A stretch of 64,000 bases of DNA from Xylanimonas allomyrinae (GCF_004135345.1 NZ_CP035495.1:3286001-3350000), one strand, 5' to 3'; counted from the stretch's first letter, positions 1 through 11,269 are shown. Notes: generated from the letters alone by a model not told the origin. Made by a program: numbers and translations.

Positions 1-125
1 CGTGGCCCCGTCCATGCCATGACGGCCGTGAGCGGCACCGCGCGAGACGCCGCTTCGGCCAGGGCCCAGTCGAGGGCGACGTCCGCCTCGGGCGAACCGC
101 TCACACCGACCACGACACCGTGCAT
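1..125 (-). CDS. Universal stress protein family, N-terminal part (runs off the window)
   Basis: Only the first 41 residues are inside the window and the gene continues off the left edge. They begin MHGVVVGVSGSPEADVALDW and continue into an Ala/Glu-rich helix, which matches the first strand, Gly/Ser turn and helix of a UspA-type domain. Such proteins are cytoplasmic nucleotide-binding stress proteins. The ATG at 125 is chosen because its complement is preceded by AGGAGG (134-139), eight bases away. A TATGCT -10-like hexamer (complement of 176-181) and a perfect 18-base palindrome (150-167) lie in the leader. The fold assignment is fairly firm from this short stretch; the specific stress role is not known. 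Confidence 0.75.
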   Translation of the reverse strand, partial: MHGVVVGVSGSPEADVALDWALAEAASRAVPLTAVMAWTGP

Positions 126-238
126 CGCCAGGTCCTCCTGTCGTCGCTCGGCGCCCGCGCGGGCGCCCTGCGGGCAGCATAGGGGCGCGGCCCGCGCCGC
201 AGCAGGGGGAGGCGGCAGCGAGTCGCGCACAGTTCCGG

Positions 239-804
239 TCAGGCGCCGTCCGCCTGGTGCAGCAGGCTGCGCACGGGCCGCATGACGACGTCGACGGCGT
301 CGACGAGGTCCTGCGGCCCGGCGACGACGACGGCGCGCGCCCGGTGCGAGGCCAGGACGGCGGTGACCCGCGGGCGGTCACGCGCCAGCACGGGACGTCG
401 GCGCCGTCCATGGTGAAGGTGCCGGTCACGAGGGGCACCTCGCCGACCGCGGCGATGACGGCACGCATCGCGCTCTTGTAGTCGTCGTACTGGTCCGCGA
501 AGTCAGGCTGGTGCAGGTCGGCGTGCAGCGGTGCGGCGAGCGCCCCCGACGCCGCCGCGCGCACGACGTCGTCGGCGAGGTCGACGGGGCAGAGGCCGCG
601 CATTGTCTCGACCTCGACCGTCTCGCCCGCGAAGGAGCGGTAGACGCGCATGAACCGGGCCGACGTCGGGTCGGCGGGGCCGTCGTCGCCGGTGACGTTC
701 TCCTCCTCGAGGTCGAGCCCCCAGGTCAGCGGGTCGTCGATCTCCGCGACGACGCCCGGGAAGCGCGCGAAGCGTGCGACGAGTCGTTCCCACGACGTCT
801 CCAT
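239..804 (-). CDS. Hypothetical protein, apparent frameshift near 391-393
   Basis: I do not recognise this family. Reading from ATG 804 (GGAGGA just upstream, complement of 810-815) gives [20 protein letters not shown] and about 135 coherent, acidic residues up to a Met-Asp-Gly-Ala-Asp stretch. There the frame degenerates into Arg/Ser/Thr-rich noise. Adding one C to the CCC run (complement of 391-393) restores a coherent reading, [20 protein letters not shown] and onward, which ends at TGA 241-239 after a hydrophobic VVVAG strand. The repaired product is about 188 residues, soluble, with no signal peptide or membrane segment. It sits between a stress protein and clpC but is not in an operon with clpC. 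A sequencing deletion is more likely than a true pseudogene. Confidence 0.6.
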
Positions 805-933
805 GGCTTTCCTCCGTCCGGGGTGCTGCGTCGGACGACGCCCTGGACCGAGCGTGCAACGCGTACCGGCGGCTGTCCATCGGGCGCGCCGCGCGCTCGG
901 GCCGTCGTGCCGCGGCACGGCCCCAGGCCCGTG

Positions 934-951
934 ATCACGCCGCTGGCGAAC
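934..951 (+). promoter_or_regulatory. Candidate ClgR operator upstream of clpC
   Basis: The sequence ATCACGCCGCTGGCGAAC contains CGC-N5-GCG followed by AAC. It fits the actinobacterial ClgR consensus (WNNWCGC-YNANR-GCGWWS) with one mismatch in the spacer. ClgR activates clpC and clpP genes in Corynebacterium and Streptomyces. It lies 73-90 bases before the clpC start, where an activator site is expected. The assignment rests on motif match and position only. Confidence 0.5.
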
Positions 952-1023
952 AAAGGCAGAACTCGGGGGATCGGCTCGTTGGGAGCGAATAGAGTCGTTG
1001 CACGCCCGCGTGAGGAGCAGCCC

Positions 1024-3585
<2,562 letters not shown>

Positions 3586-3590
3586 AATCC

Positions 3591-3634
3591 GCCGACGGCC
3601 CTGCCTTTCCGCCAGGAGGGGCAGGGCCGTCGGC
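3591..3634. terminator. Hairpin terminator after clpC
   Basis: Perfect 15-bp inverted repeat (GCCGACGGCCCTGCC at 3591-3605, its complement at 3620-3634) with a 14-base loop, starting five bases after the clpC stop. There is no U-tract, as is usual for actinobacterial terminators. Confidence 0.8.
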
Positions 3635-3649
3635 ATAGGATCGCAAGCC

Positions 3650-5239
3650 GTGACGTCTCTTCCCCGGCTGGACCGCTCAGGCTCCGCGACGCGCCTGCTG
3701 GTCGACGACGAGCCCTTCGTCATCCGGGGAGGCGAGCTGGGGAACTCGAGCGCCGAGCGTGCCACCCTGGCCTCGGTGTGGCCGCGTCTGCGGGCGATGG
3801 GGCTCAACACCGTCGTCGCCCCGGTGACCTGGGAGGCGATCGAGCCGGCGGAGGGTGCGTTCGACTGGTCGAGCGTCGACGAGCTGCTCGAGGACGCCCG
3901 GGCACACGGGATGCGGCTCGTGGTGCTGTGGTTCGGTTCGTGGAAGAACTCGATGTCCTGCTATGCGCCCGGCTGGGTCAAGGCCGATGTGGCCCGATTC
4001 CCGCGAGCGCGCACGTCCCGCGGCGAGCCGTTGGAGATCCTCACACCGTTCGCGGACGCCAACCGCGACGCCGACGCGCGCGCCTTCGCGGCGCTCATGG
4101 CTCACCTGCGTGAGGTTGACCGTGGCCACACGGTGGTGATGGTCCAGGTCGAGAACGAGGTCGGGATGGTCCCGGAGGCCCGCGACCACAGCCCGCAGGC
4201 CGAGGAGGCCTTCACGGGCCCGGTTCCCGCGCTCCGTCGCCCCGCGCACCTCCACCGCGCGTCCGCCGGCCCCACCCGCGAGGCCGCCCCGGCCCGGGCC
4301 CGCCGCCGTCGCGGCGAGGGCACCTGGACGGAGGTGTTCGGCACGGGCCCCGAGGCCGAGGAGGTCTTCCAGGCGTGGGCCTTCGCACGGTACGTCGACG
4401 CCGTCGCCGCGGCGGGCAAGGCCGAGCTCGACCTGCCGATGTACACCAACGCCGCGTTGATCCGCCCGGGCGCGCGGCCCGGCCAGTACCCGAGCGCGGG
4501 GCCGCTGCCGCACCTCGCGGAGGTGTGGCGCGCCGGCGCCCCGGCGCTCGACTTCATCGCGCCCGACATCTACTTCCCGGACTTCGCGCACTGGGCCGAC
4601 GCGTACGCGGCCGCCGGCAACCCGCTGTTCGTGCCCGAGGCGCTGCGCAGCATCGACGCCGCCGCCAACGCGCTCTACGCGTTCGGCCGCCACGGGGCGC
4701 TCGGGTTCTCACCGTTCGGCGTCGAGTCCGTCGACGGTGACGCCGCCGCGATGCTCACCGGTGCCTACGACGTCGTCGCACAGCTCACGCCGCTCATCGC
4801 CGCGCACGCGGGCGACGGGTCGATGACGGGCCTGCTGCCGCCCGCCGACGACATGCGGTCCCCGCACCGGGTGCGGCTTGCCGACGTCGTGCTCGAAGCG
4901 ACCTACGAGCGGGTCCCGGCGCCGTCGCTCGCCGACGGCGTCATCAACGAGGCCGGTCAGGCGGCCGGGACGACCCGGCTGCCGGCTGCCGCGATCGTGA
5001 TCCGCACGGGCCGCGACGAGCTGGTCGTCGCGGGGATCGGCGTGACGCTCACCTTCCACGACACCGAGCCGGGCGGCGACGTCGTCGGCATCCTCACGTG
5101 CGAGGAGGGGCGCTACGACGGCGGCACGTGGCGGCGCGAGCGCCGGCTCAACGGTGACCAGACGCACCAGGGCAGGCACGTGCGGCTGGAGCCGGGCAGG
5201 TTCGCGGTGCAGAGGGTCAGGCTGTACCGCTACCGCTGA
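3650..5239 (+). CDS. GH35-like glycoside hydrolase (beta-galactosidase-type, DUF5597 class)
   Basis: A 529-residue cytoplasmic glycosidase with no signal peptide, expected to release terminal sugars, probably beta-galactosyl units, from imported oligosaccharides. The N-terminal (beta/alpha)8 barrel begins with a substrate strand FVIRGGELGNS, as in GH35/GH42 enzymes. The acid/base motif is VQVENEVG, with the catalytic Glu at about 170. The likely nucleophile is Glu about 330 in LFVPEAL. The last 170 residues form the beta-rich domain seen in GH35-like proteins with a DUF5597 tail. The start is taken as GTG 3650, with AGGA (3637-3640) upstream; an earlier in-frame start would run through the clpC terminator. 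A CUT1 importer follows 140 bases downstream on the same strand, which suggests a shared oligosaccharide substrate. The exact sugar cannot be read from sequence. Confidence 0.8.
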   Translation: MTSLPRLDRSGSATRLLVDDEPFVIRGGELGNSSAERATLASVWPRLRAMGLNTVVAPVTWEAIEPAEGAFDWSSVDELLEDARAHGMRLVVLWFGSWKNSMSCYAPGWVKADVARFPRARTSRGEPLEILTPFADANRDADARAFAALMAHLREVDRGHTVVMVQVENEVGMVPEARDHSPQAEEAFTGPVPALRRPAHLHRASAGPTREAAPARARRRRGEGTWTEVFGTGPEAEEVFQAWAFARYVDAVAAAGKAELDLPMYTNAALIRPGARPGQYPSAGPLPHLAEVWRAGAPALDFIAPDIYFPDFAHWADAYAAAGNPLFVPEALRSIDAAANALYAFGRHGALGFSPFGVESVDGDAAAMLTGAYDVVAQLTPLIAAHAGDGSMTGLLPPADDMRSPHRVRLADVVLEATYERVPAPSLADGVINEAGQAAGTTRLPAAAIVIRTGRDELVVAGIGVTLTFHDTEPGGDVVGILTCEEGRYDGGTWRRERRLNGDQTHQGRHVRLEPGRFAVQRVRLYRYR

Positions 5240-5304
5240 CGGCGGCCCGACGCCCGAGGCAGACCCTGCCCCCGTCGACGAAGCGCGTGGAACGCGCAGA
5301 ACGC

Positions 5305-5322
5305 GAACTTGTCCCAGAGTTC
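5305..5322. promoter_or_regulatory. Candidate operator before the CUT1 importer
   Basis: Inverted repeat GAACT-N8-AGTTC about 60 bases before the permease start, in the gap between the GH35-like gene and the transporter. No regulator gene is adjacent, so the partner is unknown. Confidence 0.25.
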
Positions 5323-5366
5323 ACCTGGACGTCGGCGTGAGGCCATGCCACGTCACGCGCCGTCCC

Positions 5367-5372
5367 TAACGT
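5367..5372 (+). promoter_or_regulatory. -10 element for a probably leaderless permease transcript
   Basis: TAACGT is placed exactly seven bases before ATG 5380, so the expected transcription start falls on or next to the start codon. No Shine-Dalgarno is visible. The identical arrangement occurs before proC (55488-55493). Confidence 0.5.
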
Positions 5373-5379
5373 GGCAGCC

Positions 5380-6360
5380 ATGTCACAAGGAACGGCGACC
5401 GCCGCGCTGCGCGTCACGGCCCCGTCCCGAGCGCGGGACCTGCGCGCCCAGCGCGTGGTGCGCCCGGACCGGTTCGCTCTGTGGCGCAGCCGGCGGCGAC
5501 GCAAGGACTTCGGGGCCTTCCTGCTGCTGGCCGGGCCGAACATCGCTCTGATCCTCGTGTTCTGCTGGCGGCCCGTCGTGCAGAACATTCAGTACTCGCT
5601 CCTCGACTGGACGCTCGGCAACGCGACCGCGAGGTTCGTGGGCTTGCGCAACTTCGTGGAGTTCTTCACGGGTGAGGGCACCCGCGTGCTGTGGACCACG
5701 CTGCTGTTCACCGTGTTCACGGTCGGTGGGTCGATGGTGCTCGGCCTGGCGGTCGCGCTCGCGCTCAACCGCCGCCTGGCCGGGACGACGTTCGCGCGCA
5801 GCGCGGTGTTCGCCCCGTTCGTGCTCTCGGGCGTGGGTGTCGGGCTGGTGTGGGTGTTCATCTTCGACCCGACCGTCGGCGTGCTGTCCAACGTCATGGG
5901 CAGGATCGGCGTGCAGATGCCGCAGTGGTTCCTGCAGCCGGGGCCGGCCCTGACGATGGTGTGCGCCGTCTTCATCTGGAAGAACCTCGGCTACTGCGCG
6001 GTGATCTACCTCGCCGGGCTGCAGTCGATCCCGGCGGACGTGATGGAGGCTGCTGCGCTCGACGGCGCGGGCCCGGCGCGCCGGTTCTGGCGGATGACCC
6101 TTCCGCTGCTGTCGCCGGTCACGTTCTTCCTGCTGATCACGACGGTCCTCAGCTCGCTGCAGTCGTTCGACCTCATCAGGATCATGACCCCGCTCAACCC
6201 CGGAACCACGACGCTGATGTACGACGTCTACCTCCAGGCGTTCGGCGGCTACAACCGCGGCGGCTACTCGGCCGCGCTCGCGACGGTCCTGTTCGCCATC
6301 CTCGCCGGGGTCACTCTGGCGCAGATGCGATTCCTGGAGAGGCGGGTGCACTACTCGTGA
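5380..6360 (+). CDS. CUT1 sugar ABC transporter permease (MalF/UgpA type)
   Basis: First membrane subunit of a binding-protein-dependent sugar importer. It has 326 residues with a basic N-terminal tail (residues 1-45) and six predicted membrane helices. The cytoplasmic EAA loop reads EAAALDGAGPARRFWRMTLP (about residues 220-242) and contacts the ATPase. The ATG at 5380 is preferred over GTG 5371 because of the TAACGT hexamer seven bases upstream. The next permease overlaps its stop by four bases (GTGA), so the two are translationally coupled. No ATPase gene is present; CUT1 systems in actinobacteria usually share a multi-sugar ATPase such as MsiK. The substrate is likely linked to the upstream GH35-like enzyme, but this is inference. 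Confidence 0.88.
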   Translation: MSQGTATAALRVTAPSRARDLRAQRVVRPDRFALWRSRRRRKDFGAFLLLAGPNIALILVFCWRPVVQNIQYSLLDWTLGNATARFVGLRNFVEFFTGEGTRVLWTTLLFTVFTVGGSMVLGLAVALALNRRLAGTTFARSAVFAPFVLSGVGVGLVWVFIFDPTVGVLSNVMGRIGVQMPQWFLQPGPALTMVCAVFIWKNLGYCAVIYLAGLQSIPADVMEAAALDGAGPARRFWRMTLPLLSPVTFFLLITTVLSSLQSFDLIRIMTPLNPGTTTLMYDVYLQAFGGYNRGGYSAALATVLFAILAGVTLAQMRFLERRVHYS

Positions 6361-7232
6361 CCGCAGTCCTCACGGCCGCCCAGCGGACCGGCTCGCGGGC
6401 GCGTGCGCGCCGCGCGCTGGCCGACCTGGCGGGCGGCTACCTGCCCCTGGTGGCCGCGACGCTCATCGTCGCGCTGCCCCTGGTGTGGATGGTCATCGGG
6501 TCGTTCAAGACACCCGGCGAGGTCGTCACGCAGCGACTGGTCCTGTTCCCTGCACATCCGTCGCTCGAGGCGTACACCCGGGCGTCGGACCAGATCGACT
6601 TCGCGCGGCTGTTCGCGAACTCGGCGATCGTCACCGTGGTCGGGGCGAGCATCAAGGTGGTCCTCGCGCTCACGACGGCGTACGCGCTCGTGTTCGTGCA
6701 GTTCCCGTGGAAGAAGCTGATCTTCCCGGTCATCCTCGTCGCGCTGATGGTGCCCGCGCAGGTCTCGCTCGTCCCCAACTACACGCTCATCGCGTCGCTC
6801 GGGGGAGTGAACACCTACTGGGGCATCATCCTGCCGGGCCTGGGCACGGCGTTCGGCACGTTCCTCCTGCGCCAGCAGTTCCTCGCGCTGCCGCGGGAGA
6901 TCGTCGAGGCCGCCGAGGTCGACGGCGCCGGGCACCTGTCGCGGCTGCTGCGCGTGATCGTGCCGATCTCGACGCCGACGATCGCGACGGTCGCGCTCGT
7001 GACGGTCGTCAACGAGTGGAACGACTACCTGTGGCCGCTCGTCGTGACGAGCTCGGCCCGCATGATGACGCTCCCGGTGGGCCTGACGCTGCTGCGCAAC
7101 AGCGAGGGCGACGTGAGCACGTACCCCGTTCTGATGGCCGGTGCCGTCGTCGTCATCGTGCCTGTCCTGATCCTGTTCGCCTTCCTCCAGCGGTACATCG
7201 TGGCCGGCCTGACCCAGGGCGCGGTGCGGTAG
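6357..7232 (+). CDS. CUT1 sugar ABC transporter permease (MalG/UgpE type)
   Basis: Second membrane subunit of the importer, 291 residues with six predicted helices. The EAA loop EAAEVDGAGHLSRLLRVIVP sits at about residues 182-202, followed by the MalG-type segment NEWNDYLWPLV. GTG 6357 is used as start because it overlaps the stop of the preceding permease in a GTGA junction, a common coupling arrangement. The long in-frame extension upstream is inside the first permease and not real. The solute-binding protein gene begins 41 bases downstream. Confidence 0.88.
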   Translation: MTAVLTAAQRTGSRARARRALADLAGGYLPLVAATLIVALPLVWMVIGSFKTPGEVVTQRLVLFPAHPSLEAYTRASDQIDFARLFANSAIVTVVGASIKVVLALTTAYALVFVQFPWKKLIFPVILVALMVPAQVSLVPNYTLIASLGGVNTYWGIILPGLGTAFGTFLLRQQFLALPREIVEAAEVDGAGHLSRLLRVIVPISTPTIATVALVTVVNEWNDYLWPLVVTSSARMMTLPVGLTLLRNSEGDVSTYPVLMAGAVVVIVPVLILFAFLQRYIVAGLTQGAVR

Positions 7233-7273
7233 CTCTTCCTCGTCCGGTGCTCGTTCCGAAAGGACCAATCTTC

Positions 7274-8641
7274 ATGAAGCGATCCCGTTTCTCTCTCGCG
7301 GCCGTCTCGGTGGCTGCCGCCGCGTCGCTCGCGCTCGCGGCGTGCTCCGGCCCGAGCGTGGCGGTGGACTCCGGTGCGTCGTCCGGCAGCTCGGCCGCGC
7401 CCGCGGGCGGCCCCGACTTCTCCGGCGTCACGCCCGCGAAGAAGATCACCTTCTGGTCCAGCAACCCGGGCAGCTCGGGGGACGTGACGCAGGAGATCAT
7501 CGACGCGTTCACGGCCAAGACCGGCATCGAGGTCGACCTGGTCCCGGCGGCGAGCTATGAGGAGGTCGCCCAGAAGTTCCAGGCCGCACAGGCAGGCGGC
7601 GGTCTGCCCGACGTGCTGACGCTCTCGGACGTGTGGTGGTTCCGGTACTACCTCAACGACCAGATCATCCCCCTGGGCAACGCGCTCAAGGCGGCCGACG
7701 TCGACACCGGCGACTACCTGCCGGTCTTCTACGGCGACTACACCTACGACGGCGAGCAGTGGGCCGTTCCGTTCGCCCGCTCGACGCCGCTGTTCTACTA
7801 CAACAAGGCGCAGTGGGCTGCGGCCGGCCTCCCCGACCGCGGGCCGAAGACCTGGCAGGAGTTCGCCGAGTGGGCGCCGAAGCTGGCCGCCGCCAACGGC
7901 GGCAAGCCGGCCTTCGAGTGGCCCGACATCGCCGGGTACGCGGGCTGGGTCGCCCAGGACCTCCTGTGGGGCTGGGGCGGTTCGTGGTCGGCCAAGGACT
8001 CGTTCGACATCACCGCCGACTCGGCGAAGTCGGTCGAGGCGCTGCAGTTCCTGCAGGACTCGATCTACCAGGGCAAGTGGGCTGCGCAGGCTGCCACGGA
8101 CGCGGGTGCCGACCTCGCCGCCGGGGGCACCTCGGCCACCATCGCCTCGTCCGGCTCGTTCGCGGGCATCCAGAAGACGCTGGACTCGGCGGGCAACCCG
8201 TTCGAGCTCGGTGCGGCGCCGCTGCCGGGCGGCCCTGCCGCGTCCGACGGAGTGAGCCCGACGGGCGGCACCGGCGTCGCGATCCCGAAGGGCGTCCCGG
8301 TCGAGAACCAGCTCGCGGCCGCCGAGTTCATCGCGTTCCTGACCAACCCGGAGAACACCGTGAAGTTCTCCGCTGCCACGGGCTACATCCCGGTCGACTC
8401 GTCGGCTGACACGGCGGCGCTGCGCGCCCAGAAGCCGATCATCGGCGTGGCCATCGACCAGGCGCAGCACACGCGCTCCCAGGACTGGGCGCGGGTCTTC
8501 CTGCCTGGTGGTGACCAGGCGATGAACGCCGCGATCCAGTCGATCGCGACGCAGAAGGTGCCGGTCAAGGACGCGATGGCGGACCTGCGGCACGAGCTCG
8601 AGCAGATCTACACCACGCAGGTCGAGCCGAACCTGAAGTAG
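7274..8641 (+). CDS. Extracellular sugar-binding lipoprotein of the CUT1 importer
   Basis: A 455-residue family 1 solute-binding protein that captures sugar outside the membrane and delivers it to the two permeases just upstream. The signal peptide ends in a lipobox LAAC with Cys at about residue 23, followed by a Ser/Gly/Ala linker. The mature protein has the usual class features: an early KITFWSSNPGSSGD strand and a Trp/Tyr-rich ligand region (WWFRYYLND). AAAGGA lies ten bases before ATG 7274. Order permease-permease-binding protein after a glycosidase gene suggests one uptake and hydrolysis unit. Confidence 0.9.
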   Translation: MKRSRFSLAAVSVAAAASLALAACSGPSVAVDSGASSGSSAAPAGGPDFSGVTPAKKITFWSSNPGSSGDVTQEIIDAFTAKTGIEVDLVPAASYEEVAQKFQAAQAGGGLPDVLTLSDVWWFRYYLNDQIIPLGNALKAADVDTGDYLPVFYGDYTYDGEQWAVPFARSTPLFYYNKAQWAAAGLPDRGPKTWQEFAEWAPKLAAANGGKPAFEWPDIAGYAGWVAQDLLWGWGGSWSAKDSFDITADSAKSVEALQFLQDSIYQGKWAAQAATDAGADLAAGGTSATIASSGSFAGIQKTLDSAGNPFELGAAPLPGGPAASDGVSPTGGTGVAIPKGVPVENQLAAAEFIAFLTNPENTVKFSAATGYIPVDSSADTAALRAQKPIIGVAIDQAQHTRSQDWARVFLPGGDQAMNAAIQSIATQKVPVKDAMADLRHELEQIYTTQVEPNLK

Positions 8642-8768
8642 CCGCGCTCGTTCCGGGGCTCGTCCGGCGATGCGCCGGGCGGGCCCAGGGTGCGGTGAGG
8701 GCGTGGCAGTCGGCGCGGTGGGGTGCCGACCTCACGCCGGCGCGGTCGGGCCGGTGCGACGGCGGCTG

Positions 8769-9437
8769 TCACACGAGGCTGAGCACCGCGTTCTCGAGCG
8801 CTGCGACGTCGTCCACCACCGCGAGTGCGCCTGCCGCCTCCAGCTCGCCCGGGTGCGCGTACCCCCAGCTCACGCCCAGGCAGCCGATGTCGTGCGCGCG
8901 TGCGCCGACGACGTCGTGCTCGCGGTCGCCGACCATGAGCACGCGGCCGAGGCCGGGCGCCGGGCCGTCGGCGGGCGTACGCCCGAGCGCGGCCAGCGCC
9001 TTCGCGATGACGTCGGCCTTGGTGGCCTGCTCGTCGAGAGGGGCGCCGAAGACGCCGTCGACCAGCGCGCTCAGCCCGAACCGCTCGGCGATGGGCACGG
9101 CGAAGACCTCGGGCTTCGAGGTCGCGACGGCGAGCTCGCAGCCCGCCGCGCGCAGGCGTGCGAGCTGCTCGGGGATGCCCGCGAACACGGCGTTGTCCCA
9201 CATGCCCGTGGCGCGGAACTCCGCGCGGTAGGCGCCGACCGCCTCGGCCAGCCGCTCGGGTGGCACGCCGTGGGCGGGCAGCGAGTCGGTGATGGGCGGG
9301 CCGACGAACGAGCGCAGCGTCGCGGCGTCGGGGACGGGCAGGCCGAGCGCGGTGAACGCGTGCGCGACCGAGGCGGTGATGCCGGGCGCGGAGTCCATGA
9401 GCGTGCCGTCGAGGTCGAGCAGGACGAGGGGAGCCAC
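8769..9437 (-). CDS. HAD-superfamily phosphatase, phosphoglycolate-phosphatase-like
   Basis: A 222-residue soluble HAD subfamily IA hydrolase. Motif I is DLDGTLMDS (residues 8-16, nucleophile Asp8), motif II is the VATSKP region near residue 107, and motif IV is GDREHDVVGA near residue 172. An alpha-helical cap lies between motifs I and II. These are the marks of Gph-type phosphoglycolate or similar sugar-phosphate phosphatases; the real substrate is unknown. The start is GTG 9437, with AGGGT upstream. It follows the SDR gene on the same strand but a strong hairpin separates them, so separate transcripts are likely. Confidence 0.8.
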   Translation of the reverse strand: MAPLVLLDLDGTLMDSAPGITASVAHAFTALGLPVPDAATLRSFVGPPITDSLPAHGVPPERLAEAVGAYRAEFRATGMWDNAVFAGIPEQLARLRAAGCELAVATSKPEVFAVPIAERFGLSALVDGVFGAPLDEQATKADVIAKALAALGRTPADGPAPGLGRVLMVGDREHDVVGARAHDIGCLGVSWGYAHPGELEAAGALAVVDDVAALENAVLSLV

Positions 9438-9461
9438 GCGAGCACCCTACGGTTCCTGCGC

Positions 9462-9507
9462 CCCGGCATGTCCGTGGGAGGCGCTCATCTCCCCCGGACA
9501 TGCCGGG
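9462..9507. terminator. Long hairpin between the SDR and HAD genes
   Basis: Arms CCCGGCATGTCCG (9462-9474) and CGGACATGCCGGG (9495-9507) are perfectly complementary and are followed inward, after a single mismatch, by GGGAG/CTCCC. It begins seven bases past the SDR stop on the minus strand, so it should terminate that gene. Confidence 0.75.
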
Positions 9508-9513
9508 AGTGAC

Positions 9514-10518
9514 TCACAGCGAGCGGGCGTGGGCGACCAGGCGGTCGAAGCCGGCGTCCTGGGCGGCGTCGACCCGCTGCGCCTGCGGGTGCGCGTCATA
9601 CCAGGCGACCTGTTCGTAGGCGGCCTGGTCGTAGGTGATCGTGGTGCCGAACTCGGGCACCAGCGCGCGCAGCTTGGTGCAGTCGAAGACCATCGAGTGC
9701 GCCTTGTCCCCCAGCAGCCCCGGGCCGTCGTCGGGCAGCACGCGCGCGATCGTCTCGCTCGCCACGTGCACGAGCTCGGGCTCGCGGACTCCGGCCGCCG
9801 CGGCAAGCCACGTGTAGACCTGGTTCCAGGTGGGCGCGTGCGTGCCCATGATCTGGAAGGTGTCGCCGACGGCGAGCGGGTTGCCGAGCAGGCCCACGAA
9901 CCCGACGGCGAAGTCCTCGGTGTGCGTCAGCGTCCACTGCGTGGTGCCGTCCCCGTGCACGACGACGGGTTTGCCCGCGCGCATGCGTGCGACGTCGGCC
10001 CAGCCGCCCGTGGTCGGGATGAGGGTGCGGTCGTAGGTGTGCGACGGGCGCACGATCGTCGCGGGGAAGCCGCCGTCGCGCACCGCGCGGACCAGCACGT
10101 CCTCCCCGGCGATCTTGTCGCGCGAGTACTGCCAGAACGGGTTGACCAGCGGCGTGGACTCGGTGACGGGAACCCGTGCCGGGGGCTTCTGGTAGGCCGA
10201 CGCGCTGGAGATGAACACGTACTGGCCGGTGCGCCCGGTGAAGCGTGCGACGTCGCGCGCCACGTGCTCGGGGGCGAAGGCGCGGAACTGTGCGACGATG
10301 TCGAACTCCCGGCCTGCGAGCGCGGCGTCGACGGCGTCGTGGTCGGTCGCGTCGGCCACGAGCGTCTCGACGTCGGCGGGCAGCGGGCGCTGGGAGGTGC
10401 GGCCGCGGTTGAGCACCGTGACGCGGTGCCCCTGCGTGACGGCGCGGGCGACGCTGGCGTGGCTGATGACGCCGCTGCCGCCGATGAACAGGATCGACTG
10501 AGGGTTCCGGGTGGTCAT
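9514..10518 (-). CDS. NAD-dependent epimerase/dehydratase family protein (extended SDR)
   Basis: A 334-residue soluble extended short-chain dehydrogenase/reductase. The N-terminal Rossmann motif is GGSGVIS (about residues 13-19), followed by the NRGR cofactor segment typical of the plant-chloroplast-like branch of this family. The catalytic YxxxK appears as YSRDK near residue 130, with an upstream ISSASAYQK Ser/Tyr region. Substrates are usually nucleotide- or phosphosugars; none can be assigned. ATG 10518 is preceded by GAGGATGAG. The gene is flanked by strong hairpins on both sides, so it is probably monocistronic. Confidence 0.8.
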   Translation of the reverse strand: MTTRNPQSILFIGGSGVISHASVARAVTQGHRVTVLNRGRTSQRPLPADVETLVADATDHDAVDAALAGREFDIVAQFRAFAPEHVARDVARFTGRTGQYVFISSASAYQKPPARVPVTESTPLVNPFWQYSRDKIAGEDVLVRAVRDGGFPATIVRPSHTYDRTLIPTTGGWADVARMRAGKPVVVHGDGTTQWTLTHTEDFAVGFVGLLGNPLAVGDTFQIMGTHAPTWNQVYTWLAAAAGVREPELVHVASETIARVLPDDGPGLLGDKAHSMVFDCTKLRALVPEFGTTITYDQAAYEQVAWYDAHPQAQRVDAAQDAGFDRLVAHARSL

Positions 10519-10592
10519 GCCTCATCCTCACCCGCGGCGGGTGCGCGCGCCGCGTGCCGGCCCTGCCGCGACACGGCCCCGTCCTGGACGCG

Positions 10593-10629
10593 CCGAGGGT
10601 CCCCGCGGCGGTGCCGCGGGGACCCTCGG
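10593..10629. terminator. Perfect 17-bp hairpin terminator
   Basis: CCGAGGGTCCCCGCGGC (10593-10609) and its exact complement (10613-10629) surround a 3-base loop. It begins 19 bases after the stop of the small membrane protein on the minus strand. Confidence 0.8.
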
Positions 10630-10647
10630 GTCAGGGGGTGGTGAGCG

Positions 10648-11115
10648 TCAGCTCTGCGAGAGCGGACGACGGCGGAACAGCAGGTAGGCCACGACGCCGA
10701 TGCTCAGCACGGACATCAGGGCGACACCGGCCACGAGGAACGGTGCGGCGCTGGGGCCGGCGTTGATCTGGGCGATCTCGACGTCCTCCGAGATCGGGGT
10801 GATCTCGGGGTCGACGTCGCCGCCCGGGGCGACGGTCGTGCCGTCGAGGACGTCGGCCGGCAGGTCGCCGGTGCCGGTGCCGGTGGCGTCGTCGTCGAGG
10901 GTCAGGGAGTCCTCGGCGAGAGGCTGGATGTAGGGCGAGCGTGCGCCGTCGGCCGCGATGGGCTCGACCTCGTTGCCGTACTCGTCGAGGAAGACGGGGG
11001 ACTGGCTTGCTGCCGTTGCCGACGGGGCCGTAGCGACCGCACCGACAACGGGTACGACCGCGACGAGGCCCGCGAGCACGGCGGCGCCGATGCGGGGATA
11101 GATGCGGTTCTTCAT
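10648..11115 (-). CDS. Small secreted, membrane-anchored protein of unknown function
   Basis: A 155-residue protein that I cannot place in a family. It starts MKNRIYPRIGAAVLAGLVAV, a clear signal peptide with likely cleavage near Ala-Thr-Ala-Ala. The ectodomain is acidic and rich in Asp, Thr, Gly and Pro. A single C-terminal helix (SAAPFLVAGVALMSVLSIGV) precedes RRRPLSQS, so the topology should be type I with a short basic tail. There is no LPxTG motif. ATG 11115 gives the best signal peptide; ATG 11136 would add seven residues, and no start has a strong Shine-Dalgarno. It lies alone between hairpins and a LacI gene. Confidence 0.6.
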   Translation of the reverse strand: MKNRIYPRIGAAVLAGLVAVVPVVGAVATAPSATAASQSPVFLDEYGNEVEPIAADGARSPYIQPLAEDSLTLDDDATGTGTGDLPADVLDGTTVAPGGDVDPEITPISEDVEIAQINAGPSAAPFLVAGVALMSVLSIGVVAYLLFRRRPLSQS

Positions 11116-11269
11116 GCCCACAAAGGTACGGGACATGAAGATTCGTTGACCTTTGCGATACCCTTGCTTTGGCGTCGATTGCGCCATCGTGGCGCTCTTC
11201 AGCAGGTCAGGCGATCGGCGCTTCCGCGCTCGCGCACTCCGGTGCTCGCTCGTGCGCGGCTGGTGCGGC

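Noticed and set aside
503-880. Minus-strand open frame of 125 codons over the frameshifted hypothetical gene
   Set aside because: Arg-rich alternative frame; the frame from ATG 804 has a good ribosome site and coherent sequence.
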